DNA of 64,000 bases from Dyadobacter arcticus (GCF_011762185.1 NZ_JAASQJ010000005.1:372001-436000), one strand, 5' to 3'. Positions 53,222 to 63,593 are shown, counted from the first letter of the stretch. The notes: a model not told the origin generated them from the sequence alone. A program made the numbers and translations.

Positions 53222-54241
53222 ATGCGCCTGAGATCGATTGCCAGGAAATATTATAATTTCATCAAATACAATCTGGGTAATCCTCAACTGGAATTTGACT
53301 ACTCCACTTTGCCGTGGATCGATCATGATAATGCTGATATCGATGCATTTGTCTCGAAGTTTCCTGTAAGCGCTGACTACCCTTACAACCTGAAAGAAAA
53401 GCTCGAATTCTGGAAAAAGAATGGATATGTAATTTTCCAAAAAGCGGTCCTTGAGGAACAAATCGATGCCTTATGGAACGAGTTTGACGAAACTATGGAT
53501 AACCATGAAAAGTATGATATGACCGCGCTGATTGAGGGGTATAATAACACGAGGGATATCGCAATCAAGAAAGTACCAAAGGAAATTCTTAAAGGCATTG
53601 ATACAAGGGTGAATGAATACCACAGCGCTTCGGTGTTGGCAAAAAAGGTGATAACCCATCCTTATATTACCACTTTTGTTAAAGCAGTTTTCGACGCACC
53701 GGTAGTGGTTTACCAGACCCTGGTTTTCAGATATGGGAGCCAACAGGATACGCACCAGGATTTTCCCTGGGTAACGCCCAAAATTCCGAGCCATCTTACC
53801 GCATCCTGGATCGCGCTTGAAGATATCAGCCCGGACTCCGGTCCGCTTTATTATTTTCCGGGATCTCATAAGATCCGGAAATTCAATTTCGGGACCGGGA
53901 TATTATATCGTCACGGGGAATCCGTTTTTGGCCCTAAACTTTTTGGAAAATATCTGGACTGGAAATGCAAAAAAGAAGGACTGACAAAACAAGCGCTCTG
54001 CATCAAAAAGGGCGATGTCCTGATCTGGCATTCGGCGCTGGTCCATGGCGGACTTCAGATCGCAAACCCGGAACTCACCAGAAAGTCATTGGTATGCCAT
54101 TATACAACAACTAATGCATATCCAGCCCATAAATGGAAGCGGGATGAAGCTCCTACAATTTCTTATTATAACGACATCGCGGTGTATGCCAATCCTCTCC
54201 TGAGAGAAGAGGAAGACAGCATTGTAATGGAAAAAGCGTAA
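53222..54241 (+). CDS. Phytanoyl-CoA dioxygenase (PhyH) family protein inside the nuo operon
   Basis: 339-residue Fe(II)/2-oxoglutarate oxygenase. The metal triad is H178-x-D180 in DTHQDFPWV and His 275 in HSALVHGG; Arg 287 in LTRKSLVCHY is the likely 2-oxoglutarate ligand. The double-stranded beta-helix core spans about 160-300. No signal peptide. Related bacterial proteins hydroxylate small molecules or lipids; substrate unknown. It sits between nuoE (24 bases) and nuoF (22 bases) on the same strand with no terminator, so it is transcribed with complex I. Not a complex I subunit. Confidence 0.85.
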   Translation: MRLRSIARKYYNFIKYNLGNPQLEFDYSTLPWIDHDNADIDAFVSKFPVSADYPYNLKEKLEFWKKNGYVIFQKAVLEEQIDALWNEFDETMDNHEKYDMTALIEGYNNTRDIAIKKVPKEILKGIDTRVNEYHSASVLAKKVITHPYITTFVKAVFDAPVVVYQTLVFRYGSQQDTHQDFPWVTPKIPSHLTASWIALEDISPDSGPLYYFPGSHKIRKFNFGTGILYRHGESVFGPKLFGKYLDWKCKKEGLTKQALCIKKGDVLIWHSALVHGGLQIANPELTRKSLVCHYTTTNAYPAHKWKRDEAPTISYYNDIAVYANPLLREEEDSIVMEKA

Positions 54242-54263
54242 AAGCGAATCGAGCTTAATTGGT

Positions 54264-55604
54264 ATGGCTAAAAAAATATTGACAGAATACATCAACGTCC
54301 CAGGCATCGAAACCTTCGACGCTTATAGGAAACAAGGAGGCTACACTGCCGCTGAGAAGGCATTGAAAACCATGACACCGGATGAGGTTGTCGAGGAAGC
54401 AAAAAAGTCGGGTGTGAGAGGACGAGGAGGTGCTGGTTTTCCAATGGGTATGAAATGGGGGTTTCTGGCTAAACCGGAAGGCGTTCCGCGCTACCTGGTT
54501 TGCAATGCAGATGAATCAGAGCCTGGTACATTCAAGGACCATTACCTAATGAAATCTATTCCTCATTTGTTGATCGAGGGAATGATCATTGGCAGCTACG
54601 CCTTGGGTGCCAAAAAATCTTTCATATATGTTCGCGGCGAGCTGATGTACGTGATCCATATCCTGGAAAAAGCGATCGCGGAAGCTACTGCACAAGGTTT
54701 TCTTGGTAAAAATATTCTGGGCACCGGTTATGATCTTGAACTGGTTGTTCAGCCAGGAGGAGGTGCATACATCTGCGGCGAAGAAACTGCGTTACTTGAA
54801 TCTCTGGAAGGCAAGAGAGGAAATCCAAGAAATAAGCCGCCTTTTCCTGCTGTAAAAGGACTTTATCAAAGCCCTACCGTTGTGAATAATGTGGAATCCA
54901 TCGCTAATATGCCTTGGATTATTAACAATGGTAGCGATGCCTATGCTGCAATTGGAATTGGTAGAAGTACAGGTACCAAACTCATTTCTGCCTCCGGGCA
55001 CATTCAAAAACCAGGCGTTTACGAAATTGAGCTAGGCGTGAGTGTAGAGGAATTTCTTAACTCAGACGAATATTGCGGCGGAGTAAGAAAAGGCCATCAC
55101 CTGAAAGCATTGGTAGCAGGAGGTTCATCCGTTCCGATTTTACCAGCCAACCTGATCATGAAAACGGCAAACGGCGAAGACCGTTTAATGAGCTATGAAT
55201 CTCTTTCCGATGGCGGTTTCGCAACAGGTACTATGCTGGGGTCAGGCGGATTTATTGTTTTTGACGAAACAGCTTGTATAGTAAGAAATACCTGGAATTT
55301 CGCTCGTTTTTATCACCACGAATCCTGCGGCCAATGCAGTCCTTGCCGTGAAGGAACAGGCTGGATGGAAAAAGTGCTGCATCGCATCGAACATGGTCAT
55401 GGCAGTATGCACGATGTAGATTTGCTGGTGGATATCTCTAAAAAAATAGAAGGAAATACCATTTGTCCGTTGGGAGATGCTGCTGCCTGGCCAGTGGCCA
55501 GTGCAATTCGCCATTTCAGGGATGAATTCATCTGGCATATAACAAACCCTTATGAGGCTTCACAGCCAGGGGCCGTATACCAGGGAGAAATGGCGCTGGT
55601 CTAA
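54264..55604 (+). CDS. nuoF: NADH-quinone oxidoreductase subunit F
   Basis: 446-residue 51-kDa-type subunit that binds NADH, FMN and cluster N3. Markers: GRGGAGFPMGMKWGFL (NADH/FMN glycine loop, about 53-68), CNADESEPGTFKDH, GGGAYICGEETALLESLEG, and the 4Fe-4S ligands in ESCGQCSPCREGTGW plus NTICPLGDAA. Its stop codon overlaps the next ATG as TAATG, which couples translation to the membrane glycosyltransferase-like gene. Confidence 0.96.
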   Translation: MAKKILTEYINVPGIETFDAYRKQGGYTAAEKALKTMTPDEVVEEAKKSGVRGRGGAGFPMGMKWGFLAKPEGVPRYLVCNADESEPGTFKDHYLMKSIPHLLIEGMIIGSYALGAKKSFIYVRGELMYVIHILEKAIAEATAQGFLGKNILGTGYDLELVVQPGGGAYICGEETALLESLEGKRGNPRNKPPFPAVKGLYQSPTVVNNVESIANMPWIINNGSDAYAAIGIGRSTGTKLISASGHIQKPGVYEIELGVSVEEFLNSDEYCGGVRKGHHLKALVAGGSSVPILPANLIMKTANGEDRLMSYESLSDGGFATGTMLGSGGFIVFDETACIVRNTWNFARFYHHESCGQCSPCREGTGWMEKVLHRIEHGHGSMHDVDLLVDISKKIEGNTICPLGDAAAWPVASAIRHFRDEFIWHITNPYEASQPGAVYQGEMALV

Positions 55605-57121
55605 TGGAGATAAATAAGATACTGGTTTGGATCAAGGAAAAATGTTTGTTGATAGCTTTAATTTTCGGGTTGATTAGTTCTGTCGTACTCATTATCATCA
55701 AAATGCAGGCATCTCTCGGATATCACCCCGATATTTCCGGCAGTGAAGGCAGCACTATTGCTCCAATTCAGCTTCTTACGGAAAATCAAAAAATCTACCT
55801 TGATCCTGAATCGGCGCCATTTCGCCTGACCCAATATACACCTCTGTATTTTTCACTGGTTGCCGTATTTTGCCAGCTAGTCAATTGGCCGGCGATGGAC
55901 GTACATTACATTTACGTCGCTAGTCGGTTGTTTTCAAATGTTTTTACAATCCTTGCGGTATGTGTGATCGGCTATCTGATTTATCACATTACTAAAAATA
56001 AGATTGCAGCATTGCTGTCTCCATTATTTCTGTATCAGGTCCTGAGTTCCTGGTTTCTGACGACTTCGCGACCCGATAGTCTGCTGATATTGCTCATCTC
56101 GCTATTCATTTATACCGTATACCTGGCCATCCAAGACAATGCCAATGAATCCTGGTGGTATGCAGCCATTTTAATTGCCGTTTCGGCATTTTTTGTCAAA
56201 CAAAGTGGAGCGATCTTGTCGATAACTCCTGGAATATTTTGGATTTTGACGAAGCAGTGGAATACTTTATTTAAGCTAACACTCTTCGGAATCGCGGTAT
56301 TTGGACTGTATCTTTTGATCTTGCCTATCAACAGTGTTACGTTATTTCTTACGAACATCATTGGCGGCGTGGCCAACTCTGCAAGTTGGGCCTGGTTTTA
56401 TGATTGGACTCTTCAACATTGGTTGCTGCAATTCGCCCCGTTGATCGTCTCCAATGTTTTGATGAGTGCCTACATTATTTATCAGCGGCCTTCAAAATTC
56501 TTTCTATTCCTGACCTTAGCCAGCTTCTTATTCTTTGTTTTCTCTACAATGGCGGCGTTTAAGATCGGCGCGGGCGTAGGTTATTACCAGGATTACCTGA
56601 TTGTGTCAGTATTGCAGATTACATTATTCATTTGCAGTGCGTCCCATCAGTACCTTTTCAGGAATGTGTTTCTGAAATCAGCATTGTCGCTTTACCTTTT
56701 TATAGCTTTCTTTTACTGCACACTATTTGTATTTATGAAATATAAATCTGGCAATTCGTTGAATTTTGAAGGTATTTACATCGAAGAGCGGGAGGTAGCC
56801 AGGAATTTATATTATGTCAAAAAATTGAAAGACAACGAGTGGGTTTATGTGTGTCCCGGAGAGAATTTCAGGGGCTATTTTCTGAATCAATTTCTAGTTA
56901 AGAATATCTTAATTCCTTTTCCTGACCTGGTTTATCTTGCAAATCAAAACGGAACCTTCCGTTACGATAAATTTGAGGCTATGGCTAGGAACAAGCAGAT
57001 TAAATACGTAATATCAAACAAAGGTATTCCGCCAGTAAACATATTTAACTTTGATTTCGGGCAATCTTTAAGGTACAGTTCAACAGTAGGTTCATTCGAC
57101 ATTTACGAAGCGAACAATTGA
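55604..57121 (+). CDS. Multi-pass membrane protein, GT39/ArnT-like glycosyltransferase candidate, inside the nuo operon
   Basis: 505 residues with about 10-11 hydrophobic helices and a C-terminal soluble part from about 385. The GT-C fold is suggested by the first helix plus periplasmic loop (GYHPDISGSEGSTIAPIQLL), TSRPDSLLILLISLFIY and the FVKQSGAILSI segment, patterns seen in GT39-like mannosyltransferases. The acidic pair usual in the first loop is weak. Function as a lipid-linked-sugar transferase is inference. It overlaps nuoF (TAATG) at the start and nuoG (TGATG) at the end by one base each. Confidence 0.65.
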   Translation: MEINKILVWIKEKCLLIALIFGLISSVVLIIIKMQASLGYHPDISGSEGSTIAPIQLLTENQKIYLDPESAPFRLTQYTPLYFSLVAVFCQLVNWPAMDVHYIYVASRLFSNVFTILAVCVIGYLIYHITKNKIAALLSPLFLYQVLSSWFLTTSRPDSLLILLISLFIYTVYLAIQDNANESWWYAAILIAVSAFFVKQSGAILSITPGIFWILTKQWNTLFKLTLFGIAVFGLYLLILPINSVTLFLTNIIGGVANSASWAWFYDWTLQHWLLQFAPLIVSNVLMSAYIIYQRPSKFFLFLTLASFLFFVFSTMAAFKIGAGVGYYQDYLIVSVLQITLFICSASHQYLFRNVFLKSALSLYLFIAFFYCTLFVFMKYKSGNSLNFEGIYIEEREVARNLYYVKKLKDNEWVYVCPGENFRGYFLNQFLVKNILIPFPDLVYLANQNGTFRYDKFEAMARNKQIKYVISNKGIPPVNIFNFDFGQSLRYSSTVGSFDIYEANN

Positions 57122-58260
57122 TGACACAATGGACATTATTTGGCATGGAAGAAACAAAACCCCAATTGATAAAAATCACATTTGACGGAATCGAGGTCGA
57201 AGTGGCACCTGGTACTACGATCATGGAGGCTGCAAGGAAAATTGCGGAAGCAGATGAAAGTCAGGCAGCGCTTGTCCCGCCCGCAATGTGTTACTATAAA
57301 CCGCTCCCGACGTCGGGTGGTAAGTGCAGGGCCTGTCTTGTAAAAGTTGCACAAGGCTCCGCAAAAGATCCGCGACCAATGCCTAAGCTTATTCCGTCGT
57401 GCATCACACAGGTTCAGGAAGGAATGGTTGTTGAAAATATTACCAATCAGGGCGTGCTGGATACCCGCAAGAGTATTGTTGAATTTCTGTTGATCAACCA
57501 TCCGCTCGACTGTCCTATTTGTGATCAGGCTGGCGAATGTCATTTGCAGGATTTTGCATTTGAGCATGGTTCTGCAAAGACACGCTATGAGGAAGATCGG
57601 CGCACATTTGATAAAATCGACATTGGCCCGCATATCCAGCTGCATATGACGCGCTGCATTCTTTGCTATCGCTGTGTTTACACAGCCGACCAGATTACGG
57701 ATAAACGTGTGCATGGGGTTATGAACCGTGGGGATGCTTCCGAAATCAGTACCTACATCGAAAAAGCTATTGATAACGATTTTTCAGGAAACGTGATCGA
57801 TGTGTGCCCGGTGGGTGCATTGACAGATAAAACCTATCGTTTCAAAAACCGCGTTTGGTTTACCAAACCCGAAGATGCGCATCGTGATTGTGATAAGTGC
57901 TGCGGAAAAACAACGCTCTGGTATCGCGGCGATGAGGTGATCAGGGTAACTGCCCGCAAAAATACCTGGGGTGAAGTAAATGATTTCATTTGCAACACAT
58001 GCAGGTTTGAGAAGAAAAAAACGACAGATTGGGTGCTGGAAGGTCCCACCAAAGTGAAACGCAGCTCGGTCATATCAGCAAATAAATACAGGGCTGATCT
58101 GATTAAAAAACCGGATTTTGCACTTAAACTGGCTGCTACTCAATTTAAACCGATCGATGATACCCGTGATTACGTAACGGATCAGGAAACGATCCGTCAT
58201 CAAAGCATCGAAGACAACGACAAAGCGAATCACCGCTCTTTGGCAGCAAAAAATAATTAA
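57121..58260 (+). CDS. nuoG: NADH-quinone oxidoreductase subunit G, short form
   Basis: 379 residues from ATG 57121, overlapping the previous stop codon; TTG at 57118 is also in frame. Iron-sulfur sites: a [2Fe-2S] set in CYYKPLPTSGGKCRAC and CITQV, HxxxC-type ligands in HPLDCPICDQAGEC, a 4Fe-4S set in TRCILCYRC with VIDVCPVGAL, and a CDKC...CNTC set (HRDCDKCCG, FICNTCRF). The long molybdopterin-like domain of E. coli NuoG (908 residues) is absent, so this is the minimal form. Part of the NADH module. Confidence 0.92.
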   Translation: MTQWTLFGMEETKPQLIKITFDGIEVEVAPGTTIMEAARKIAEADESQAALVPPAMCYYKPLPTSGGKCRACLVKVAQGSAKDPRPMPKLIPSCITQVQEGMVVENITNQGVLDTRKSIVEFLLINHPLDCPICDQAGECHLQDFAFEHGSAKTRYEEDRRTFDKIDIGPHIQLHMTRCILCYRCVYTADQITDKRVHGVMNRGDASEISTYIEKAIDNDFSGNVIDVCPVGALTDKTYRFKNRVWFTKPEDAHRDCDKCCGKTTLWYRGDEVIRVTARKNTWGEVNDFICNTCRFEKKKTTDWVLEGPTKVKRSSVISANKYRADLIKKPDFALKLAATQFKPIDDTRDYVTDQETIRHQSIEDNDKANHRSLAAKNN

Positions 58261-58293
58261 TAATTGGTCTTAAGGGGCTGATTTAACTTTGAT

Positions 58294-59379
58294 TTGAAAA
58301 TGGATTTAACCGAGTTTCTAATTAAAACTGCAACAATCTTCGTTGTTTTCGTCCTGACACTGGTTATTGCCATGTACTCGACTTGGGGAGAGCGAAAAGT
58401 AGCGGGATTTATCCAGGACCGTATGGGCCCGAACCGCGCCGGATGGGGCGGATTGTTGCAACCATTAGCGGATGCTGGTAAAATGTTTTTTAAAGAGGAT
58501 TTCATTCCTGCCCTCGCTAATAAATGGCTGTTTATTGCGGGTCCAAGTCTTGCAATGCTTACGGCTCTACTTGCCAGTGCCGTCATACCATTTGGAAGCA
58601 CATTCAAAATCAACAACCATGAAGTTGTCCTTCAGGGGGTTGAATCTAACATTGGTATCCTTTATGTATTTGGCGTGGTAGCCCTTGGTGTTTACGGGAT
58701 CATGGTCGGCGGCTGGGCTTCTAATAATAAGTTTTCCTTATTGGGCGCAATTCGGGCGGCTTCGCAGAATATCAGTTATGAAGTTGCCATGGGCTTATCA
58801 CTGATTGCCATATTAATGATGAGCAGTTCACTTTCGTTGGGTGAAATCGTTTCTCAGCAACACGGCGGCAATTGGAACATTTTCTATCAGCCCCTGGGTT
58901 TCATCATTTTCATCACCTGTTCATTTGCAGAATGCAATCGCGTCCCCTTCGACCTTCCCGAATGCGAAACCGAGCTAGTAGGTGGTTATCACACGGAATA
59001 TGGAAGTATGAAGCTGGGGTTTTATCTATTTGCCGAGTACATCAACATGTTCATTTCTTCTGCTATTATCTCCGTTTTATATTTCGGTGGGTACAACTAT
59101 CCGGGTATGGATTGGGTTTACAGCCAACTTACACAGGCTTTGGGCGGCATAACTGGTCATAACATTGCTACGCTGATTGGAACAGGCGTATTTTTTGGCA
59201 AAGCAATTTTCTTCATCTTCTTTTACATGTGGGTTCGTTGGACAATTCCTCGTTTCCGCTACGATCAGTTGATGAACCTTGGCTGGAAAAAGTTGATTCC
59301 TCTGGCTATTTTTAATATCATAATCACCGGTGCCGCTGTGCTTTTCTTGAAGCCAATGATCACTGCCTGGTTAAACTAA
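58294..59379 (+). CDS. nuoH: NADH-quinone oxidoreductase subunit H
   Basis: 361-residue membrane subunit with about eight helices that links the quinone site to the proton channels. Signature segments are ERKVAGFIQDRMGPNRAGWGG (about 32-52), ADAGKMFFKEDF, and the conserved loop AECNRVPFDLPECETELVGGYHTEYGSMKLG (partly quoted) near the quinone entry. Complete. nuoI starts 18 bases later. Confidence 0.96.
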   Translation: MKMDLTEFLIKTATIFVVFVLTLVIAMYSTWGERKVAGFIQDRMGPNRAGWGGLLQPLADAGKMFFKEDFIPALANKWLFIAGPSLAMLTALLASAVIPFGSTFKINNHEVVLQGVESNIGILYVFGVVALGVYGIMVGGWASNNKFSLLGAIRAASQNISYEVAMGLSLIAILMMSSSLSLGEIVSQQHGGNWNIFYQPLGFIIFITCSFAECNRVPFDLPECETELVGGYHTEYGSMKLGFYLFAEYINMFISSAIISVLYFGGYNYPGMDWVYSQLTQALGGITGHNIATLIGTGVFFGKAIFFIFFYMWVRWTIPRFRYDQLMNLGWKKLIPLAIFNIIITGAAVLFLKPMITAWLN

Positions 59380-59397
59380 ATTCAAAAACGCATTGCT

Positions 59398-59991
59398 ATG
59401 CAATTGACAAATCGCTCTAAGCAAGTCAGCAATAAGGAAATGACCTTCATGGAAAGAGCTTACCTGCCCGCCATTGCGACAGGTCTGGCGATCACCATCA
59501 AGCACTTTTTCACAAAAAAAGTTACGATTGAATATCCGGAAGTGAAGAGATATCTTGGCCCGGTTTTCAGAGGCAGGCACATTCTCAAAAGAGATGCCGA
59601 TGGTAAAGAACGCTGTACTGCCTGTGGACTGTGCGCCGTAGCTTGTCCGGCAGAAGCCATTTCAATGGTAGCAGCGGAAAGAGAAACAGGGGAAGAAAAC
59701 TTGTATCGGGAGGAAAAATATGCAGCTGTTTATGAAGTCAACATGCTGAGATGCATTTTCTGTGGCCTATGTGAGGAAGCCTGCCCAAAACAGGCCGTTT
59801 ATTTACGCCATGACGAATTTATCCCTGTTTTTACAGAGCGTGATCAGGTGATATGGGGCAAAGATCTGCTGGTAGAAGACATGAGCAATCGCTATACCCG
59901 TGAAGCCTGGACCAAAGAAGAAGCACTTGCTCTGGACATGAAAAGGGCAAGTGGGGAAGTTACCAATGTCGTTCCAAGAGCCATTCCCTGA
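59398..59991 (+). CDS. nuoI: NADH-quinone oxidoreductase subunit I
   Basis: 197-residue TYKY-type subunit carrying clusters N6a and N6b. Two complete 4Fe-4S motifs: Cys 73, 76, 79, 83 in CTACGLCAVACPAEAI and Cys 119, 122, 125, 129 in CIFCGLCEEACPKQAV. Peripheral arm. nuoJ follows after 36 bases. Confidence 0.96.
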   Translation: MQLTNRSKQVSNKEMTFMERAYLPAIATGLAITIKHFFTKKVTIEYPEVKRYLGPVFRGRHILKRDADGKERCTACGLCAVACPAEAISMVAAERETGEENLYREEKYAAVYEVNMLRCIFCGLCEEACPKQAVYLRHDEFIPVFTERDQVIWGKDLLVEDMSNRYTREAWTKEEALALDMKRASGEVTNVVPRAIP

Positions 59992-60027
59992 ACGGATTAA
60001 TCAAGAGCCTCAGCCGCCATTAATGTT

Positions 60028-60546
60028 ATGAATTCAACTGTATCCTTTTTTTATTTCCTCTCGTTTCTTACCATTCTCAGCGCAGTAATGGTAGTTGTTT
60101 CGCGTAACCCTATTCACAGTGTTTTATATCTTATCCTGACTTTTTTTACATTATCAGGACATTATATTTTACTAAATGCTCAGTTTCTGGCTGCTGTGAA
60201 TATCATTGTTTACGCAGGTGCTATCATGGTGCTTTTCCTGTTCGTGATCATGTTTTTAAATATGAAACAAGACAATGAGGAATCAAAAACCAATTTGACC
60301 AAAGTCGCTGCTACCATTGTGGGCGGTACCGTTTTTATTATACTATTTGGGGCCTATCGCAAAAGCGTAATTCCAACCTACTCGCCGGAAACATTTGATT
60401 CTCAGGTCGGTATGATTGAAAACTTAGGTCATCTGCTATTTCGTGACTACTTGTTGCCTTTTGAGCTTATTTCAATTTTGCTATTGGTAGCCATGGTAGG
60501 AGCTGTTATGCTGGGTAAAAGGGAGATTGGGGAAAGGCATTTTTAA
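60028..60546 (+). CDS. nuoJ: NADH-quinone oxidoreductase subunit J
   Basis: 172-residue membrane subunit with five helices. Typical segments: VVSRNPIHSVLYLILTFFTLSGHYILLNAQFLAAVNIIVYAGAIMVLFLFVIMFLNM (partly quoted; residues about 23-79) and the C-terminal LISILLLVAMVGAVMLGKRE. It is the last gene of the operon here: a strong terminator follows and nuoK, L, M, N are not in the window. Confidence 0.95.
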   Translation: MNSTVSFFYFLSFLTILSAVMVVVSRNPIHSVLYLILTFFTLSGHYILLNAQFLAAVNIIVYAGAIMVLFLFVIMFLNMKQDNEESKTNLTKVAATIVGGTVFIILFGAYRKSVIPTYSPETFDSQVGMIENLGHLLFRDYLLPFELISILLLVAMVGAVMLGKREIGERHF

Positions 60547-60571
60547 GCAATCTCAGGAAGCAATTAACTTA

Positions 60572-60622
60572 TATAATAAAAAACGGAAGGCGCTCGATGA
60601 GTACCTTCCGTTTTTTATTATA
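60572..60622. terminator. Strong terminator between nuoJ and gcvP (bidirectional)
   Basis: Perfect 19-base stem 60572-60590 with 60604-60622, with a 13-base loop and A/T tracts on both sides. It starts 25 bases after the nuoJ stop codon and ends 25 bases before the convergent gcvP stop codon, so it can end both. Confidence 0.9.
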
Positions 60623-60647
60623 AATTCTCTGAAAACTACCTTCCTTC

Positions 60648-63542
60648 TCAGTTAACTGCCTCGTCGGCATATGCTTCAACCGGGATGCAAGAGCAAATCA
60701 GATTACGATCTCCATAGGCACTGTCCACGCGGCTCACACTTGGCCAGAATTTATTGAACCTGAGATATGGAAGTGGGAAAGCCGCCTTTTCACGGCTGTA
60801 AGACCTCGTCCAGGAATCGCTCAATAGAACCCTTGAAGTATGCGGCGCATTTTTAAGGACATTATCAATACGATTAGCGGTACCTTCTTCAATCTCTTTC
60901 ACCTCATTGCGAATGGCGATCATCGCATCACAGAACCTGTCGAGTTCCGCTTTTGATTCAGATTCGGTAGGCTCGATCATTAATGTTCCTGCAACCGGGA
61001 ACGAAAGTGTTGGTGCATGAAAGCCATAATCCATCAATCGCTTCGCCAGATCCTCTGCTTCTACACCAGCAGCCTTGAATGACCGGCAATCCAATATCAT
61101 TTCATGGGCGCAGCGGCCATTTGTTCCTGTGTAAAGAACATCATAATGTCCGCTCAAACGCTCTTTGATGTAATTAGCATTCAGGATCGCATATTTGGTT
61201 GCATTGGTAAGTCCCTCTCCGCCCATCATCGCAATGTAGGCATAGGAAATGGTGAGGATACTTGCGCTGCCATAAGGTGCAGCGGATACTGCACCGGCTT
61301 CACCAGCAGGCAAATGCTCAGGTTGGGTGCTGAAATTAACGTGGCTTGGTAGAAATGGCATTAAATGCTCCGCTACACCGATCGGACCAACACCAGGCCC
61401 GCCACCCCCATGAGGAATACAGAACGTTTTATGCAGGTTAAGATGGCAAACGTCTGCTCCAATGCTTGCAGGACTGGTTAATCCCACCTGCGCATTCATA
61501 TTGGCGCCATCCATATACACCTGCCCACCATGTGAATGGATCATTTCGCAAATCTCAATGATACTTTCCTCGTAAACACCATGTGTAGATGGATAGGTGA
61601 CCATCAGACAAGACAAATCATTGCTGTATTGCTCTGCTTTGGCTTTCAAATCTGCTACATCGATATTTCCGCGATCATCACATTTGGTTACCACCACTTT
61701 CATTCCTGCCATCACCGCCGATGCCGGGTTAGTCCCATGTGCTGATTGAGGGATCAAGGCTACGTTACGGTGATGATCACCACGGCTCTCATGATAAGCA
61801 CGTATTGCCATTAAACCAGCATACTCACCCTGGGCACCAGAGTTAGGCTGAAATGACATGGCTGCAAAACCAGTAATTTCACACAACCAGGTATTAAGCT
61901 CACCAACCAATTGTGCGTAACCACCTACCTGATTTGCGGGAGCAAAAGGATGTATTCCACCAAATTCAGGCCAGGTTAACGGGATCATTTCAGCAGTTGC
62001 ATTCAGCTTCATGGTGCAGCTACCCAAGGAAATCATGGAATGTACCAGTGACAAATCTTTGTTTTCCAAAGATTTGAGGTAACGCAGCATTTCGTGCTCC
62101 GTATGATGGGTGTTGAATACTGGATGGGTGAGATAGTCGGACTTACGTTCAAGATTCTCAGGAAATGAAAACTCCAAATCCTCCTCAATAACCATTTCTC
62201 CTTGAAAACCGGAAACTTCTGCAAACACATTTAGTAAAGAAATTACGTCGTCAAATGTCTTCGCTTCGTCAAATGATACAGTTATGCTTTCTTCTTTATT
62301 GTATTTTAAATTAATACCCCATTTAAGGGCCTGCTCCCTTATTTTTCTGGTCAAAGGAGTTTGAATCGTAACTGTGTCGAAGAAGTTTTCTGTAAGTACT
62401 TCATAATGAAACTTTCTGATGGTATCAACAAACAAACAGGTCAGGCCGTGAACCCTCGACGCTATGGTTTTTAATCCTTCCGGGCCGTGATAGACAGAAT
62501 ATGCGCCAGCAATGACGGCTAAGAGCACCTGCGCGGTACAAATATTGGACGTTGCCTTTTCCCGACGAATATGTTGCTCGCGAGTCTGCAATGCCATACG
62601 CAATGCCCTGTTTCCTTCTCCATCGATTGAAACGCCAATGATACGACCGGGAAGATTGCGCTTGAAAGAGTCTTTTGTAGCAAAAAAAGCAGCATGCGGC
62701 CCTCCATAACCCATAGGAACGCCAAAACGCTGGGACGTACCAACTACCACATCAGCACCCATTTCGCCGGGCGATTTTAATAATGTTAAGGACAGAAGAT
62801 CTGCTGCGACTGCCACTGTAACATTCAAATCGTGGGCAGAAGAAATGAAGTCAGTATAATCAATGACCTCTCCATTCGTGGCAGGATATTGCACCAATAC
62901 GCCATAAAGATTTTCATTTGTTAGGTCAAAAGTGGCGTGGTTACCAACAATGACATTAATTCCAATTGGCTTGGCGCGGGTATGGATCAAATCGATCGTT
63001 TGCGGGTGACAAAGCTCAGATACGAAAAACGTTTCGGCTTTCCTCTTTGTGGAATTTCTAAGGCTATGCAGCATCGTCATTGCTTCTGCCGCCGCAGTGG
63101 CTTCATCCAGCAAAGATGCGTTTGCTATTTCCATTCCGGTTAGATCTGTAATAACCGTTTGAAAATTAAGCAACATTTCAAGCCTTCCCTGTGCTATTTC
63201 TGCCTGATAAGGCGTGTAGGCGGTGTACCAGGCCGGATTTTCAAGGATGTTCCGGAGAATTACATTGGGCGTGATGGTGTCATAATATCCGGTTCCAATA
63301 TATGATTTCAGGACTGCGTTTTTAGAAGCTATCTTTTTGATACCCTGTAAAAATTCCGTTTCTGATTTTGCTCTTGGTAAGTTCAACGGTTTTTCCAGGC
63401 GAATGGCTGCCGGAAGTGTCTGGTCTATCAATTCATCCAGCGACGCAGCCCCGATCGTGCTCAGCATTTCCTGCAATTCCTGCGCATCTTTACCGTGGTG
63501 ACGGCTTTCAAATCTATCCTGGTTTCGAAGATTAATTTTCAT
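60648..63542 (-). CDS. gcvP: Glycine dehydrogenase (decarboxylating), P protein
   Basis: PLP enzyme of the glycine cleavage system that decarboxylates glycine onto the H protein lipoyl arm. 964 residues, the fused single-chain form. N-terminal half has [16 protein letters not shown] and [21 protein letters not shown] (partly quoted); the PLP Lys is in [22 protein letters not shown] near residue 700. C-terminal half is complete. The other gcv genes are not adjacent. A Bacteroidetes -7 element is upstream. Confidence 0.96.
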   Translation of the reverse strand: MKINLRNQDRFESRHHGKDAQELQEMLSTIGAASLDELIDQTLPAAIRLEKPLNLPRAKSETEFLQGIKKIASKNAVLKSYIGTGYYDTITPNVILRNILENPAWYTAYTPYQAEIAQGRLEMLLNFQTVITDLTGMEIANASLLDEATAAAEAMTMLHSLRNSTKRKAETFFVSELCHPQTIDLIHTRAKPIGINVIVGNHATFDLTNENLYGVLVQYPATNGEVIDYTDFISSAHDLNVTVAVAADLLSLTLLKSPGEMGADVVVGTSQRFGVPMGYGGPHAAFFATKDSFKRNLPGRIIGVSIDGEGNRALRMALQTREQHIRREKATSNICTAQVLLAVIAGAYSVYHGPEGLKTIASRVHGLTCLFVDTIRKFHYEVLTENFFDTVTIQTPLTRKIREQALKWGINLKYNKEESITVSFDEAKTFDDVISLLNVFAEVSGFQGEMVIEEDLEFSFPENLERKSDYLTHPVFNTHHTEHEMLRYLKSLENKDLSLVHSMISLGSCTMKLNATAEMIPLTWPEFGGIHPFAPANQVGGYAQLVGELNTWLCEITGFAAMSFQPNSGAQGEYAGLMAIRAYHESRGDHHRNVALIPQSAHGTNPASAVMAGMKVVVTKCDDRGNIDVADLKAKAEQYSNDLSCLMVTYPSTHGVYEESIIEICEMIHSHGGQVYMDGANMNAQVGLTSPASIGADVCHLNLHKTFCIPHGGGGPGVGPIGVAEHLMPFLPSHVNFSTQPEHLPAGEAGAVSAAPYGSASILTISYAYIAMMGGEGLTNATKYAILNANYIKERLSGHYDVLYTGTNGRCAHEMILDCRSFKAAGVEAEDLAKRLMDYGFHAPTLSFPVAGTLMIEPTESESKAELDRFCDAMIAIRNEVKEIEEGTANRIDNVLKNAPHTSRVLLSDSWTRSYSREKAAFPLPYLRFNKFWPSVSRVDSAYGDRNLICSCIPVEAYADEAVN

Positions 63543-63585
63543 TCAACGTTGGCTTACAATGCCGTTAATAGGTTGTTTTAAAATA

Positions 63586-63593
63586 CAAAAATA
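63586..63593 (-). promoter_or_regulatory. Bacteroidetes -7 element (TATTTTTG) of gcvP
   Basis: On the minus strand TATTTTTG matches TANNTTTG 43 bases before the gcvP start. The -33 partner is not evident in this AT-rich stretch. Confidence 0.35.

Noticed and set aside
52877-53461. 194-codon minus-strand open frame across nuoE and the dioxygenase gene
   Set aside because: It is antisense to two genes with complete catalytic residues and crosses their junction.
49983-60546. Hydrogenase or formate hydrogenlyase operon
   Set aside because: NuoE, NuoF and NuoG are present with NADH/FMN motifs and no NiFe-site cysteines in NuoD, so it is complex I.
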